This document shows, piece by piece, positions 32,939 through 45,223 of a DNA stretch of 64,000 nt. Each line of letters begins with the position of its first letter. Positions within the stretch are counted from its first letter, which is position 1. The stretch is from Ilyonectria destructans (lineage: Eukaryota > Ascomycota > Sordariomycetes > Hypocreales > Nectriaceae): the NCBI GenBank assembly GCA_020740775.1, contig JAHEWK010000016.1, positions 930,001 to 994,000 on the forward strand, written 5' to 3'. The translations under genes were made by a program, and so were the position numbers. The notes under the pieces are model-generated. The model had not been told where the DNA came from. It made no database searches and saw only the letters and a list, made by a program, of their open reading frames with translations.

Positions 32939-34631
32939 TTCACAATGGTGTCGGGCGTGCTGGTGGAGAGCGGTCGAAGAGACCTTTTTTAGTATCTGTT
33001 CCAAAAAGCAAAGCAGGAGTAAGGTCCGATTTTATATACTCATGATCCTCGAGAGGGAGGCTGCTGCCTCATGACGGCGCTCGGAGACTCGCCACTCCCT
33101 TCTTTCGTGCAGTACTCACTCGGTGATGTCCATTCCACCATGAGTGAAACAAAAAGTCACCTCACTGCCTCACTTGGATTAGGTAAGGCTATGTTCGTAT
33201 CGGTTACTTACGCATAATGCCGTGGCTGAATTGGAACCGCTGTGGCCAATAGTGATGGCGAAAGGAGATTTACGCCTTTTCCCCTCAGATGATGATAGGC
33301 AGACGCCAAGCCTATCAACCAGAACGAGAACAGGGACGAATCAACCAATGAGGACTGTTTACTGATGGCGAAAAGACGCCGATGCCACAGGGCGCAGGAT
33401 ACGAGACGTGGGGCTTAATACGGAAAGGGGTCCCGGCAGCCTCAGCCTCACAAGACGAAACAGCTTGGTGAGAATGGCGGATGCTGCAACTAGGGCAACT
33501 CGGAAAAATCAGCCACGTGGGAAATCAATGCCATGTTAAGACGAAGCGGGCGGATCTGGAGGTGAGATCCAGGTGGAAAAGAGAGGTTGGATTGTTGTGG
33601 AGAGAGAGAGCCATCTGTTGGCCCCACATTCCGGAAGCCGGCAGCCGACCCCGGCGGCTCCACACCTCGACAAACGGTCTTTACGGTTCCGCCGCCCCTA
33701 TTGGTTGTATCTTGTCTCTCTTTTCCGTTAATGATGTTGGCTGGTGTAAGATTCTCATCCTCTGAATTTGAGAGCCACATGGCTAATTGTTCATGCACAC
33801 GCCAGACACATTTACCACGCCCCACCCGTCCTAGTTCGTTACTCTCCAGCGCCTAATGTGGGAATACGGGGCCTCGGACACCGCAAGGCGCCGGCAAGGT
33901 GCCGAAGGTCCGGTGGACGAATGCAGAGGTTATTCGAAAGTCTGCCTGCCCACTCTCAAATTCAGCCTTGTGTACAGGGGACCCGCCCTGTCTAGACTCT
34001 TCAAAGAAGTGTGCTATCCTGGCCCGGAGCCGTTACCCCTGAACTATGGGTGTGCGGTACAATATTGACTGCATCGATGCCATGTGAATCTTGTGGGTTC
34101 CCCCGTCGCCTCGGTATCTTCATGCCATCAGCCCCAAACTCTAGCTCTTCTGAACCACCGAACTCAATTGATTTGAATCCTTCATTGCTCCAATTTATAC
34201 CTGTCATTCCTGTAGTCTTCTCACTTTTTACGCCCCAGCCCTTACCAGTCGCCGAATATCACCGTTTTTTTAACATGAATTATACTAGCGAGTCCTCAAT
34301 CCTTTCTTTCCTCCTTGGTCAACTGGTAGCGGACCAGATGTCAGGAGCCAAAGTGGACCCGTCGGTTGACACTGCCCCTCTGGTCGGCTGTTACCGACGT
34401 AACCGAGGCTTAAGCATATAAGGGAAGTCACAGAACCTAGATAGCTTGAGAGGTCAGAGATCAGCAGAACTAGAGTAGAGTATGTTGCATCACAAAACTA
34501 GAATTTTCTCGCCTAAGCCAACTGCCTGGGTTCGTCAATGTAAAAGCAGCGAGGTACCCTGCGAGTGGACCCGTCAAATCGTAGCTGAACATCTCCGACT
34601 GGTTGCCCTGTCCCGCCTATACTGTAACATG

Positions 34632-34779
34632 TACCGTAAAAACTGGCAGCTTAGCGTCTCCATTTTTCCACTGTTAACCGCGAAAACGTCACAAACAGCC
34701 TGATGTATTGGTTCTCCTTTTCTTTGTGGAGAAACTATCGGGAAGCTAGACTGCGCGAGTTGACACAGTTTTTACGGTA
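34632..34779. mobile_element. MITE-like element, copy 1 (148 bp)
   Basis: Begins TACCGTAAAAACTG and ends with its exact reverse complement CAGTTTTTACGGTA: a 14-bp perfect terminal inverted repeat with TA at both ends, as expected of Tc1/mariner-type insertions. The size and lack of a coding frame fit a non-autonomous element. The inside carries TTTCCACTGTTAACCG, also found in copy 2. Confidence 0.6.
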
Positions 34780-34872
34780 ATAGCTCCTAGGTTGTTACGG
34801 TCTTGCCCCTGTAAGTATGTGCTTTACCCACTCTATCGGTTGAAGAAGGATGGCCACGCGGAGGCCGCCAAC

Positions 34873-35035
34873 TACCGTAAAAATTGTGTTTAGCTGGCCC
34901 ATTTATCCCCATATTTCCACTGTTAACCGTCAAAATGAATCCTTTGATTGGCTTTAATGCTCATTAAACGAGGCCACTAAGCGATTTGATCGACGAAAGA
35001 CGTACTATGTTCGAGTTGACCGAGTTGTTACGGTA
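34873..35035. mobile_element. MITE-like element, copy 2 (163 bp)
   Basis: Begins TACCGTAAAAATTG and ends GTTGTTACGGTA. The termini are inverted relative to each other with two or three mismatches. It shares TTTCCACTGTTAACCG and a CGAGTTGA near the right end with copy 1, in the same orientation, but is otherwise diverged. It lies 93 bp from copy 1, and a further GTTGTTACGGT fragment lies between them. Confidence 0.5.
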
Positions 35036-35359
35036 CGTTCAAGCTATCTCCCACCTGCCAAGGCCCGACATTAATTCGGCTCTTGGCAAGAGATCTCATT
35101 AGGTCATGAAGACCCCTGTGCTCATCGTGCACTAAAAGACCCCGGGCCAAGCGAGCATCTACGTTTCTGCGGACTCCAAAGCATCACGCAGTTAATGCTG
35201 CCGAAGTTTCGTCATGGGCCTTCACCGGCACGTTCAACCTAAGGCGAGGACACCGAGTAGCGTGAGGTTCTATACGAGATCAACCCTTCATCCCAGTAAG
35301 TCAACGGCGGTCTGCCTTGACATACGTCAGGTCGGCTCTAGAAGAAACCTCCTTTTCGT

Positions 35360-35366
35360 TATAAAA
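35360..35366 (+). promoter_or_regulatory. TATA box of the metalloprotease-like gene
   Basis: TATAAAA about 107 bp upstream of the start codon at 35467, at the right distance for a fungal core promoter with a short leader. Confidence 0.5.
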
Positions 35367-35466
35367 TCCCTTGCTTAAAGGGAGCTCATATCCTCATCAC
35401 CATCCATTCCTCTTGTGCCTCACTCGAACTAGATTGAGCTTCCTGACTACTCTGTCAACTATTTGC

Positions 35467-36620
35467 ATGATGTACAGCGACTTTGTATTTCTCTCTGTCA
35501 TGATGGCAATGGCGTCAAGGGCTCTTGCCTCAAGCTCTGTGTCCCCACCAGATGCGCCATTCCCAGAACAATTTCGAGATTCGGTGCTCCAGGCTTGGGA
35601 CAATTCGATGATTCGTTTCCAACGCGACATGCCCCAATACTCCCCTGAGATCTACGAGAACACCGCATTCGACCAGGTCATAGATGGGAACGGGTACGTT
35701 TGTCATGCCGACTTTCTTAGATTTCTACCGTGGCTTAGGACTGACTCTGGTTCTATGTCCTTAGGGCTATTAACGTCTGCGTACGATGGAACTCCAACGC
35801 GACCGTGACCGAGACTACCCGTCAACAGATCGAGTCTCAGTACCGAAAGTTGTACAACTTCTGGTGGCAGTGGCTTCCTGGCTACGATAACTTCCCCTTC
35901 GACGAGATCAAGATCAACTTCGTCGGATGGGCTGTGAGGGACCGCAACCAGTTGCAGGGCTCGCTCGACGGCCTCGATGTCTACACGGAGTTCAAGAATG
36001 ATCAAGGCCTCCCTGATTGCAACCCTGCCTGCTGGGTCGAGGAGCATCTGAACGGAAACTTCACTGCCTGCCCCGGTGGGCGCGATCGCCGCTATCACCA
36101 ATTCTTCCTCCTGAACTCCGGCTGGGGTGATTTCAACATGGGCGCGGCCATTGGATCCGGCATCGACATCAGTATGTACGGCTGGGAAACCGTCGGTAGC
36201 AAAATGGGATATTGGCCCTTGCTAGTGCATGAAATGGTTAGTGAAACTCGCCCCATAGGAGTAAACGATGTCAGGTGGGGTGCTTGCTAAGACTTGCTTT
36301 AGGGTCACACAATCGGCTTCTTGGACTACCTCGACCTCGAAGGCCACGCTCCCCCCAACGGAACCAACCCCGAGTCAGTCTGCAGTACCCTTTTTCTTCC
36401 TCCAAACCACCCCGAGAACTTCGTCATGAAGCCTGGAAACGGGGGATCCCTTACTCCTCCTACCGTCACCGAGATGGAAGGTTGGATGATTCGCTACTGG
36501 TGGACCCGGATTTCTCGTCTCCGTGGCTGGCAGACCGATAGCACAACATATCCCCCGCTGCCGAAGTGTCCTTCGGAGAACTTTGACAAGCGGTCCAGCC
36601 ACCATTTGTGCTCCTTGTGA
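35467..36620 (+). CDS. Secreted zinc-metalloprotease-like protein with HExxHxxGxxD motif
   Basis: Three exons, 35467..35693, 35765..36236 and 36303..36620, 338 aa. The introns are 71 and 66 nt with GTACGT and GTTAGT donors. The second splits the catalytic motif between HEM and GH. A signal peptide of about 21 residues ends near RALA. The middle part has a conserved INVCVRWNSNATVT strand, a helix with NFWWQWLPGYDNFPF, and INFVGWAVRDRNQLQ. The zinc motif is HEMGHTIGFLD (His231, Glu232, His235, Asp241), the HExxHxxGxxD pattern known from snapalysin-type peptidases. The C-terminal domain includes EMEGWMIRYWW and several cysteines. Similar fungal and actinobacterial proteins are often labelled cellulose-binding or hypothetical. 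Protease activity is inferred from the motif. Start chosen at the first ATG of the frame, which opens the signal peptide. Confidence 0.8.
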
Positions 36621-37839
36621 TACAACACGGCTGTTGTTTTGGTAACACGCTGGAGTTTGTATGAGCTTCAAATTGTGTGGCCACATGAGCAGCGTTGGTT
36701 ACAGGTCATTGGGCTAGGGTACAGCACAGCCAACAGAGGCACTCAAAATTTCCTCGAATATGCTAGGGGGGACTTTTTCCCAATTCTTTCAAATTCTTCA
36801 CTGTACTAGACAGCTCTTTCTTTTCCTGAGGTCTGCGCAAGCAAATAGAGATTATAACTTTCAAGATTCTCAAATGTCCTAGAGCTTAGACTACGTTTTG
36901 GTGCTCTTCACACTCTCTCCGTTGGACTAAAGAAGAAAACCGTACCAAGAAACCCGTTACGGCCACTAGCGGACTACGAACTCTTAGCACAACTCGCTCA
37001 TAGGTAACATCGGCTATTCACTCACAACAGCTGCCACCAGCCCTTAAATTAAGCAATTACTACTACAAGCAACCTGCACACTTTTTCTTGGCATTCTGAG
37101 TTCATATTCAATCTACAATTTTACAACAACAATACAATGTCTTCTTAAACTCAACCGGCTAGAATCACCTTACCACCGAGACTATCCGTTCCTCTGAAAA
37201 GCTTTCCTGCCGAAAAGCTGCTATGCTGGTATTATTTAATCTTATTCTTTTTGGCCAGTACTATTATCTAGAGTATCTACAGTTTTTAGGGTAGGAACTG
37301 TGTAGGTCTAGCTGAGGCCGGCTCGCTCTCGGCTCTACCCAGCCAGATAAAACCTACCTCCACTGAGCCGCGAGTACCGTCAGACCAAGATCGGTGAATA
37401 AACGCTCCGCCCTAGAATGAAAGGAATACCCTGTAAAGCCAAAATATGCAATGTATTGCTTGTCTTGGCAGAAATAGAGGAGAAAGCATTCATTTAATGC
37501 ACACTGGACTTAAATAGACAAGGTTTTCCGCCAGGGCTAGTTGGTATTAAAGATATAGCCAATGTTCCTCTTAAGATACTATATGTATTATTCTGTAAAT
37601 GTCTATGAGACTCCTTCTTTGTATCTATGCAGAATATCACATTATAATATTTACTACGTCTGTAATGTAGTGAAATGAGCCCCTTAACTTATACTACCAA
37701 TGCTTTATTAATATCGATGTTAGAAAAGGGATGGGAACGTGCGTACTGGTCAACTTGTCATCTCTTCCTTTGTGGTCTTACCCGGCTATTCACTCATGGT
37801 CCACGAAAGAATCGCCGGAATTCATAAATCAGAAATACT
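36621..37839. other. AT-rich spacer before tRNA-Tyr
   Basis: About 1.2 kb of AT-rich, low-information DNA with no frame above 60 codons except antisense shadows of the upstream gene. No repeat family recognised. Confidence 0.6.
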
Positions 37840-37926
37840 CCCCGAGTAGCTCAGCTGGAAGAGCGTTCGGCTGTAACTGCCACCTTCGTTACCGAAAGGT
37901 CACCTGTTCGAGCCAGGTCTCGGGGA
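37840..37926 (+). tRNA. tRNA-Tyr (anticodon GTA) with a 14-nt intron
   Basis: The cloverleaf folds fully. The acceptor CCCCGAG pairs with CTCGGGG (discriminator A), D stem is GCTC/GAGC, anticodon stem is TTCGG/CCGAA, and T stem is ACCTG/CAGGT around TTCGAGC. The anticodon loop reads CTGTAA, then a 14-nt insertion, then A. The intron thus lies one base 3' of the GTA anticodon, the canonical position for nuclear tRNA introns. GTA introns are universal in eukaryotic tRNA-Tyr. A run of five T follows as Pol III terminator. Confidence 0.95.
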
Positions 37927-38520
37927 TTGTTCATTCTTTTTGCCTTTCCCAGGAACATCTTGTTCCTGTTCTTTTTGCTCATCTGGGATTTGTTTTCTTT
38001 TACTATTCCTGGTTGATGGACATCATCCGGCCCTAGGTCGTAAATATGTTGATGGAACTGAATGTGATCGAGGGCAAAGCCTTGCGTCATAATCGGAGGT
38101 GGGTTTCGCATCATCCTCAAACGGCTTTCAAACAGAATTGACTCCCCAAAATGTGCATCGCGGGTTTAGCTGATCGGGTGTATGAGACACATCTAAGACC
38201 CATCACCAACTTGGCCCATGCTTCCACATTTGTCTAACGTTTGTCTCTTTCGACAAATCTACCGCTTCACTTCACCAGTGATACTTTTGGACAAAACATT
38301 CCAGCTCCTGGATTCCTTGTTACTGGCGAGTTAACACAACAGGGTAGCCCATAATATAACTTAAGGACGACCAATACGGGGACATCGTGTGACCGTGCTG
38401 ACCATCAAATAAATATCCCGTTAACCTTCTAAAACTCCCACCCTAGATATAGCTAGCCTCATTATTGTACAATCATATCCATCTGCAAACCCCCGACCTT
38501 GACCTCGAACTCCAGGCGCC
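37927..38520. other. Spacer between tRNA-Tyr and HIR3
   Basis: Apart from the T-run, this is the 3' flank of HIR3. No additional gene seen. Confidence 0.6.
37937..37941 (+). terminator. RNA polymerase III T-run after tRNA-Tyr
   Basis: Five consecutive T, 10 bases after the mature tRNA 3' end, the usual Pol III termination signal. Confidence 0.8.
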
Positions 38521-41500
38521 CTACGCTTCTGGCCCTGGCGATCCCTCCGGGGTCGCGAGCGCTGTCTCCTCGTCGTCTGCATCCGCCATCTCAGTGTCTT
38601 CGTTGCCGAGGTCTATTTCTTCATCCTCATCCTCCTCCTCGCCCTCTTCAGCTTCTTCGGCTTCGTCGCCGTCCTCTTCCCCATCACTCTCCTCCGCCTC
38701 ATCGTCACCCTCACTCTCGCTGTCGGCATCTTCACCGCTGGAGTCTCCACTTTCGGGAGAGCGACCGAGGTTGGGGAACATGAGTCCTGGAGGCATTTCC
38801 TCATCGTATCCCTCTGGTGCATCGCTCAAATCGCTCAAATCGCTCTCGTCGTCTGCGGAGTCGTGAATGCTGCCCCGTTCACTCTCGGCTTCCTCTTTCT
38901 CGGTGGCTTTCTCATCGACAGCTTCTTCCTCAACACCTTCTTCCTCAGCACCCTCTTCCTCGGCGCCCTCATCTTCAGCACCATCCTCCTCAGCACCTTC
39001 TTCACGCTCTTCAGCATCCTTCATGTCGACATCTTCCCCAGCTTCTCGTCTAACTTGTGCATCAGGTCCATCATCATCGCTACCGGCTTCACTAGCAGGC
39101 GGGTTGGGTGTGTGGCTTCCATGCTTGCTACTCGACACGCTGCCGACCCGGCTCTTGCTCGTCTTGGGAGCCTCCAAGGCCCGAACCACAGCTTGCTCTG
39201 CCTTTCGTAGGATATCAGGCCTTCGGACACCGGCCTTTCTTGGACGAGGCGCTGCTTCTTGCTTCTCAACTTCCATAGGTGTTGCGGTGCCGGTGACGCT
39301 TTCTTGTCCATTGGATGGATTGAGAAGGTTACTGAGCGAGCTGGCTGCCTTCGCCTCCGCCTGTGCGGCAGCCTCTGCCTGCGCGGCGGCTTCGAGCTGA
39401 GCGGCAGCTTCCTTAGCGTTGTTGCGCTCCTCGATGATCTTACTAGGCTCGGGACCAGGCAGGGTCTTGGCTACCTCAAGATAAATCTTCGAGTAGCAGT
39501 CGTTGAGAAGGTCATCAATTGGTGTGACCTTCATGAGGTTGGCGTTGAGCTTCTTCAGCTCGATAGCATCCTTCATACAGTTGAACACTGGGACCTCGAT
39601 GCCATCGGTGGCTGCCCATTCCGAGATCCTTTCGCTGACAATGTCAAACTCCTCGCTCGACATCGTCTTGAACGTGTCATCCAGCACCGGAGCGACATGG
39701 TAGCCTTGTCGGAGGAGCTTCAGATATGCCACACAGCACGACTGCCACAAATCGACAAAGTGGTAAAAGTCGGCACCCTTTTTACGCAGTCGCCTCAGGA
39801 GCTGTTCCATGTTGCTGAGGTCAGACATGATGACGAGCAGCCTGGTCATGAAGCGGACGTATTGTTCGGTGTAGACATGATGTCGACCAGGTCGCTCGGC
39901 GTCGCATTTCCAGACATTCATCACCATGGTCTTGGTCACCATGCTTTCCCTGAGAATGGCAAAGGCTGCCCTGGCTTCAACGTTGCTATCGGAGCCTTGT
40001 GGCGAAGTCCCCTCATCAAACAGGATTTTAGCGTGCCGCATGATGATTCGGTGCTGCCAGTTGGACTTGTCCTTGTCTCTCAATTTCGACAGGTTGCGGA
40101 TGATGTACTCTTCCCAATCCTCTGGCTCGGTGAAGGTAGCAAAGTGATCATCTGGGTGGACAACAAGACCAAATGGTTGGTCCGAGAGAATCGCAGCCGC
40201 GTCAACAGACGTCAACTCTTTTCGCATGACCAGCTTGTGCAGGATAGAAACAATCTTGTAGTGCGGTTCAAAGATTGGCTCACTGCTCCTGGACTTTCGA
40301 GCGCTGTAGGCGACTTCCACAGCCTTCTTCAGGGTACTCAAGAGCAGCCCCATGCTGACCTTGGTTCGCATATCTTTATGATCGAGCTTCTCTTCAGGAG
40401 TTTGGTACATTTTCCAATAGCACTTGGCAAGCATGTAGGGGTTCCTATACGTTGTTAGTCCCGTCATCTCTTAATTTCAGGGGAGTACTCACTTCCAGTT
40501 GTCAGGCTTTCGCTCCATGGCCATCCTGAACAACTTGGCTGCAAACTTCCAGACCTTGTATTCCGTCATTTGGTCGTGCAGGATTCGCTTGAAGGTGCCG
40601 GCTCCCATGCTCTCGATAAAGAACCTTTCTTGCTCGGAATGGATAAAAGGCTCCATGGCAAAGGGCTCTCGACTTGACGCATACAGTCGCATGGCAAACT
40701 TGTGATAGAGATCATGCAGGGGGTCTCCGTCATGAGTATCGACATCCATGTTTCGCGAGTGGGAGAGGGCGAGCGTGTAGCAGTGAATGGCGTTGCGCTG
40801 GAACTTGACAAGCTCCCCACGATCCTTGTTCATCTTGTCCGCAGTCCACAGAACAGCCTCGTCCAGTTCGTAGTCGAAGCACTCGGCCAAGCGAAACCAG
40901 GCATCCCACTTGTCCGCGGTAAACTGCAACTGGAGCCTCAAGAATGTCGCGCCAATTCTCAAGTCATCTGTGGCACCAGGGGTCTGCCGACGGTTCAAGT
41001 CGACTCCTTTGAACTTCGTCAATGCCATCATACCCAGTAAAAAGAACCAGCCATGCCTGGCAAGCGTAGTTTCTGGCGTGTTGACAGACACTGCATCGAC
41101 AGACACACCCCCGACAAGAGCCTGATACAATCGGAGCGGATGAATGGGCCTCTTGAGAAACTCGGTAAAGTTGCGCAAGTTGTGGGTCATTTGCGGAGTT
41201 GACTTCGTCTGTCCAACAGTTTGCTGCATGTGGTCGATTGTCGTCTTGAGATCCGATTTGAGGAGATCCTTCATCGGCATGCGATTAGCGAGGATGGTAA
41301 CTCTCTCGACCAACTGCATAGTCTGGCGCTTCTCCAGCTTCTCAGCTGGGCAAGCGTGGTCCTGGATTTCCCAAACTCCAGCGCCAAGCTTCAAACCGTG
41401 GAGATCATAGAGCACCTGTGCTAGATAATCTTCCCAGTTCTCGATGTTCTTCAGCTTCAGAAGCTCAACACGCATCATCTTTAGGAAGATCTTGTTCGAC

Positions 41501-44500
41501 GCTTTGCAGAACTTGCGAATGCCAATGACTTGGTGGACCGCTGCGAGATAGTCCGCCAAGTCATTCTCCCGCGAGATGATCGAGTTCTGTTCTGTAATGG
41601 CCACCTTGAAGATCGTGTACTGGAGGGACCATGCTCGAACTTGCATTTCTCGTAGCTTGTTACGCAGGGACTGGAAGGCGGCATTGCTTGCTGCATTTCC
41701 GGATGGCGCGGGTCTGATTCCGATCCGAATCTCGTCCTCGCACAGAGCTGCAACGTGGAGTAAACAGCTGATCTTTGCAAGTGCCGCAGATGAGGACTTG
41801 ATGTGGTCATCATCGATGATGTCGAAAGAAGTGTGCTCATTCAAAGCCAGCGATAGGGCCTGAATCAACAGCTCATCCAAGGACTTGAGTGTTCTCATAA
41901 AGAGAAGCTTTCGGGAATCCACCAGTGTCTTGGAATACGTCTCACTTTCGAGATCGGAGACAATCATCTCGATGCTTTTAAGTTGGCATGAGAATTTCTT
42001 GGTTGCGTACCCAATCGCATCGTACGCGTCTCCCAGTCGCGACCACAGGAAGAGTCGCAGTTCTGTGCTACTGTTGAGAAGGAATTTCCACAGATCCTGT
42101 AACCCCTGGCTTGCGCAGTCAGAAACTGGTTGGTTGTTCTGGTCTGTGGTTGACTCAGAGTCATCTTCGCCAGTTGCCGCAGCTTCCGAGTCCTGGGCGC
42201 GGGCGTAGACGGAAGTTGGGTTGAGCACAGGTTCAAGGGTCTCAATGACATGGACTGGATTCTCCATATCGTCCTGGAAGAGGCCAAGGAAGAAGTCCAT
42301 CGTCGTCAACTTGGAGATTTCTCGATCGGCAGCAGCAGAGGAGATCGTTGGCATGACCACGTTGTTGGGCAGAGTGATGGTAGGAACTTTTTCATCGGAC
42401 AAGAAGTCCCGAACAGATGTCCACATGAGAAGGATATGCTCCCGGACGGGGTTTGCCGAGAGCGACGAAGCAAGCACAGATGCCCATAGAAATCGAGCTG
42501 TGAGGGGATCATCTGAAGGACGGTCTAGGTAACGCACATACGCTGAGGCGACATCTAGCCATCTCTCAAGTCGATCCTTGGTAGAAGTCCGAGTTGCGTA
42601 GTTCACTACGCTGTTAGGGTTGGTGATTCGTTCATAAATGTCCAGATGCAACTCAAACATCATGGGCACAATATTCTCGAGCTCAAGAAGCCTCTCAGTA
42701 GAGCCAACGGCGAGTTCCAACTCATCCGTGACCCGTTGATACAATGCTGAGTCCACACGATTGAGCATTTGAACCACGGATGTTTTCATATTGTCGGACC
42801 ATTTCGCTGTCGCGTAGCTCTCGCTAATGGCTCGGACCCATTCGAAAGCGATATCCTCGCCAGTCATCCAAGAACGATATCGATGGATCTTCTTCGCAAA
42901 GGCCTTGAGACCCTGGGCCTCATTGAAGGGCACGGTGGATGTCTGGTCTTGCGAACCTGTTTTGGCGTGCTCTAGGAAGGAAGACAGACCAAGACTGGCC
43001 TGCTCATTCTTACTGAGTAAAGCCCTGGCCACTCCCTCCTTGAACTCAACGAGGGCGCTTCGAAGATCCTTTGCTGCGAGGGGAGTAACTTTTCCTGGTC
43101 GATCTTCGGCCGCGCACGAGTCCAAGATTTCGTTGATATGCTCCAACGTCGTCTGGTCTTCCACGCCGAGATTTTCGAGGATGCTCTTTGTCATCTGGAA
43201 CAGATTCTGATCGGCACCCTGGTACGGCTGCAATTGAGTCGCAACCAGCGTGCTTGGATCAGCTACCTCCTCGGCCTGGAGAGTTTCTCTTCGTCGAACA
43301 CGTTTGCTTCGCTTCTCGGCTGTATTCTCTTCCTCGGCTCCTTCTGGTAGTCCAGCTGTCGATTGCGATCGTTTTCTAGTGGGCAGGGATATGCTGCGGT
43401 CTTTTGATAGACCGTCAGCTGCTTTCTGACCTTCCACGGGGCTGTCAGATGCCTCCTTGTCATTTGGGGTGTCCTTCGTTCCTTCGTTCGATGGGTCTTG
43501 TGTTTCCTCGTTTGAAGGAACTTTCGCTGTCTCGTTCGAAGGGACCGTCGTCTCGTTGCCCTCCCCCTCGCCAGCTGCGGAGTCTTCCTCGGTAGGTTTC
43601 TCGCTGTTGGTTTGAGCCTCAGGGCTGGCAGTCTCGGACTCAATTGAGGGTGATCCCATTTCCACATCCTCCAGAGAGCTTCGGACAATGTTGTCACAAG
43701 CATCAAAGGCTCCAGCCGCATTCTCGAGACAACTTATCAGCTCCGCCCCAAGTCCAGGCCAGGATAACACGGATCTAACGGAGTTCTTGCGGCCCGAGGT
43801 CTCCGCATGGACTTCTTCAGCATCCTCAAAAATCTCAGTGGGAGCGGGGCTGACTGAAGGAGGCTCCAATGACTTTGTGGGATCGGGAAGGAACGGAATC
43901 GGGTCGAGATGGCGCTTGAGCAGGGCAGGCATCTTCTTCGACATCCACGGCACCATCATGGGGTGTGACATGGCAATCTCATCGTCAAGAAGACGGAGCT
44001 GGTCCTTCAGCTGCTCACCTGCCAGCCCTTCAGCCAAAGAGGGAGGGCCAACCTCCATGACAGCCGGGTCGTCATCCAGCTCCACCGCGGACTCCAAACA
44101 GTATCTCTTGATTCTTCCACTGTTCATCGATGCAGCGAAACGGGCGGCTCGTCTCCAGAGCTCTGGGTCGGAAGGATCTTGGTCCAGGGCAGCCGCCCAA
44201 CTGTCTAGGACCTTGCGACCATTGTCGTTCTTGTAGTCGATTCGGGATTTCGTCCTCCAAGCTGGGTCTGAGCTGAGCTTATCCTTAAACTTGTCGACAA
44301 AGAACTGGCCGTAATTCTTGTAGGAGAGATACAATGCTTGGGAAAGGCTCGCTGCCACGCCATCCGCACCTCCAGCATCAGCATCTAGCTCACCGGCGAA
44401 GGAGTCTAGGACGGAGACCTCGGGCTGGCCATCGGCTTGTCGCTCTGCTCGCTCGTAGTCGGTTTTCGCTTCGCGGTACTTGAAGATTTCGGATTCGAAC

Positions 44501-44730
44501 AGTTCGTCGTAGGCGGCACCTGCGGCATCGCGCGATCGAGCGCCCTGCGCATGGAGCTTCAGGGCATGTTGGAACCGTTTGAGGGCTTCATCGACCTAGA
44601 ACGAAGTCAGTTTTCCGGCGCGCCGAGAATTTTGGCGCGGGAGACGAACATGAAGCTCCCTGCTGGTGTCAATCTGCTCGTCTATGTTCTCCTCCGGCTC
44701 GAGGTTGATGGCTTGGAAAGCCGGCTGCAT
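38521..44730 (-). CDS. HIR3: Histone transcription regulator Hir3 (HIR complex, CABIN1-like)
   Basis: Three exons: 44650..44730, 40493..44595 and 38521..40444, 2035 aa. The introns are 54 nt (GTTCGT donor, near the N-terminus) and 48 nt (GTGAGT donor). The N-terminus ([14 protein letters not shown], then [18 protein letters not shown]) begins a TPR-like array: [26 protein letters not shown], and later [19 protein letters not shown] and [11 protein letters not shown] long disordered acidic Ser/Thr/Glu linker lies between about residues 240 and 400. Near the C-terminus are [19 protein letters not shown] and a strongly acidic, repeat-rich tail. The large helical-repeat layout and size match Hir3, the scaffold of the HIR histone H3-H4 chaperone complex that represses histone genes and assembles nucleosomes. 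It is divergent to the ChAP gene with 493 bp between start codons. Confidence 0.9.
38925..39012. repeat. In-frame 15-bp repeats coding an acidic tail in HIR3
   Basis: The plus strand shows diverged copies of a 15-bp unit like TTCTTCCTCAGCACC. On the coding strand they give the pentapeptide repeat [10 protein letters not shown] in the HIR3 C-terminal region. Unit length is a multiple of three, so copy-number change keeps the frame. Confidence 0.7.
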
Positions 44731-45223
44731 CCTGTCATTAGTACAAGCACCGCTGTGACAATCGCAAAGACATTACCATCGTTGCAGCTATAGTGTGACC
44801 GGTACAGGGGCCGACATTCGGACCTGTGATGAATTGTACTTCCACTCGGCGATGGTGTTTAGAGCTGCTACGTTTCGCTGGCACCCATTAAGCTTGGAAC
44901 CGCGTTCTGGACGCGGTTTGGCCGTCAGCCTCGTCAAGCCACGGCGCAAAAGGGGCACGTGGGGTGTGGCGCAGCATAAGGCTGCACGTATCGTCGCGCG
45001 GCCCTTGACCTTTAGCTCCAGCTATCAAGCCAGATCTTAGGGGCAGCTTCCGCCGGCACGACCATCCAATTCCAGCTCCACCACCAACGCCGGCGAATCC
45101 GCAACTGTCGACTTCCGTCGCCGCGGCGCTTGATTCACCTTCCGCAGCTTTCTCGGTGGCTCTGGTTCTACAGCGGTCCCCTGCTCCTGCACACCGGCCC
45201 CGACAAGGCAGCCTACCGCCGCC
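44731..45223. promoter_or_regulatory. Bidirectional HIR3/ChAP promoter region
   Basis: A 493-bp spacer separates the start codons of two divergent housekeeping genes. I see no clear TATA box. Long antisense frames in this region are shadows of a GC-rich sequence and have no domain. Confidence 0.5.

Larger units (their letters stand above)
32939..35466. other. 2.5-kb intergenic region with two MITE-like elements
   Basis: Promoter side of two divergent genes. No frame is convincing. The part from 34.63 to 35.04 kb holds two inverted-repeat elements listed separately. Two TACCGTAAAA-type termini and a shared internal block are visible by eye. Confidence 0.55.
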
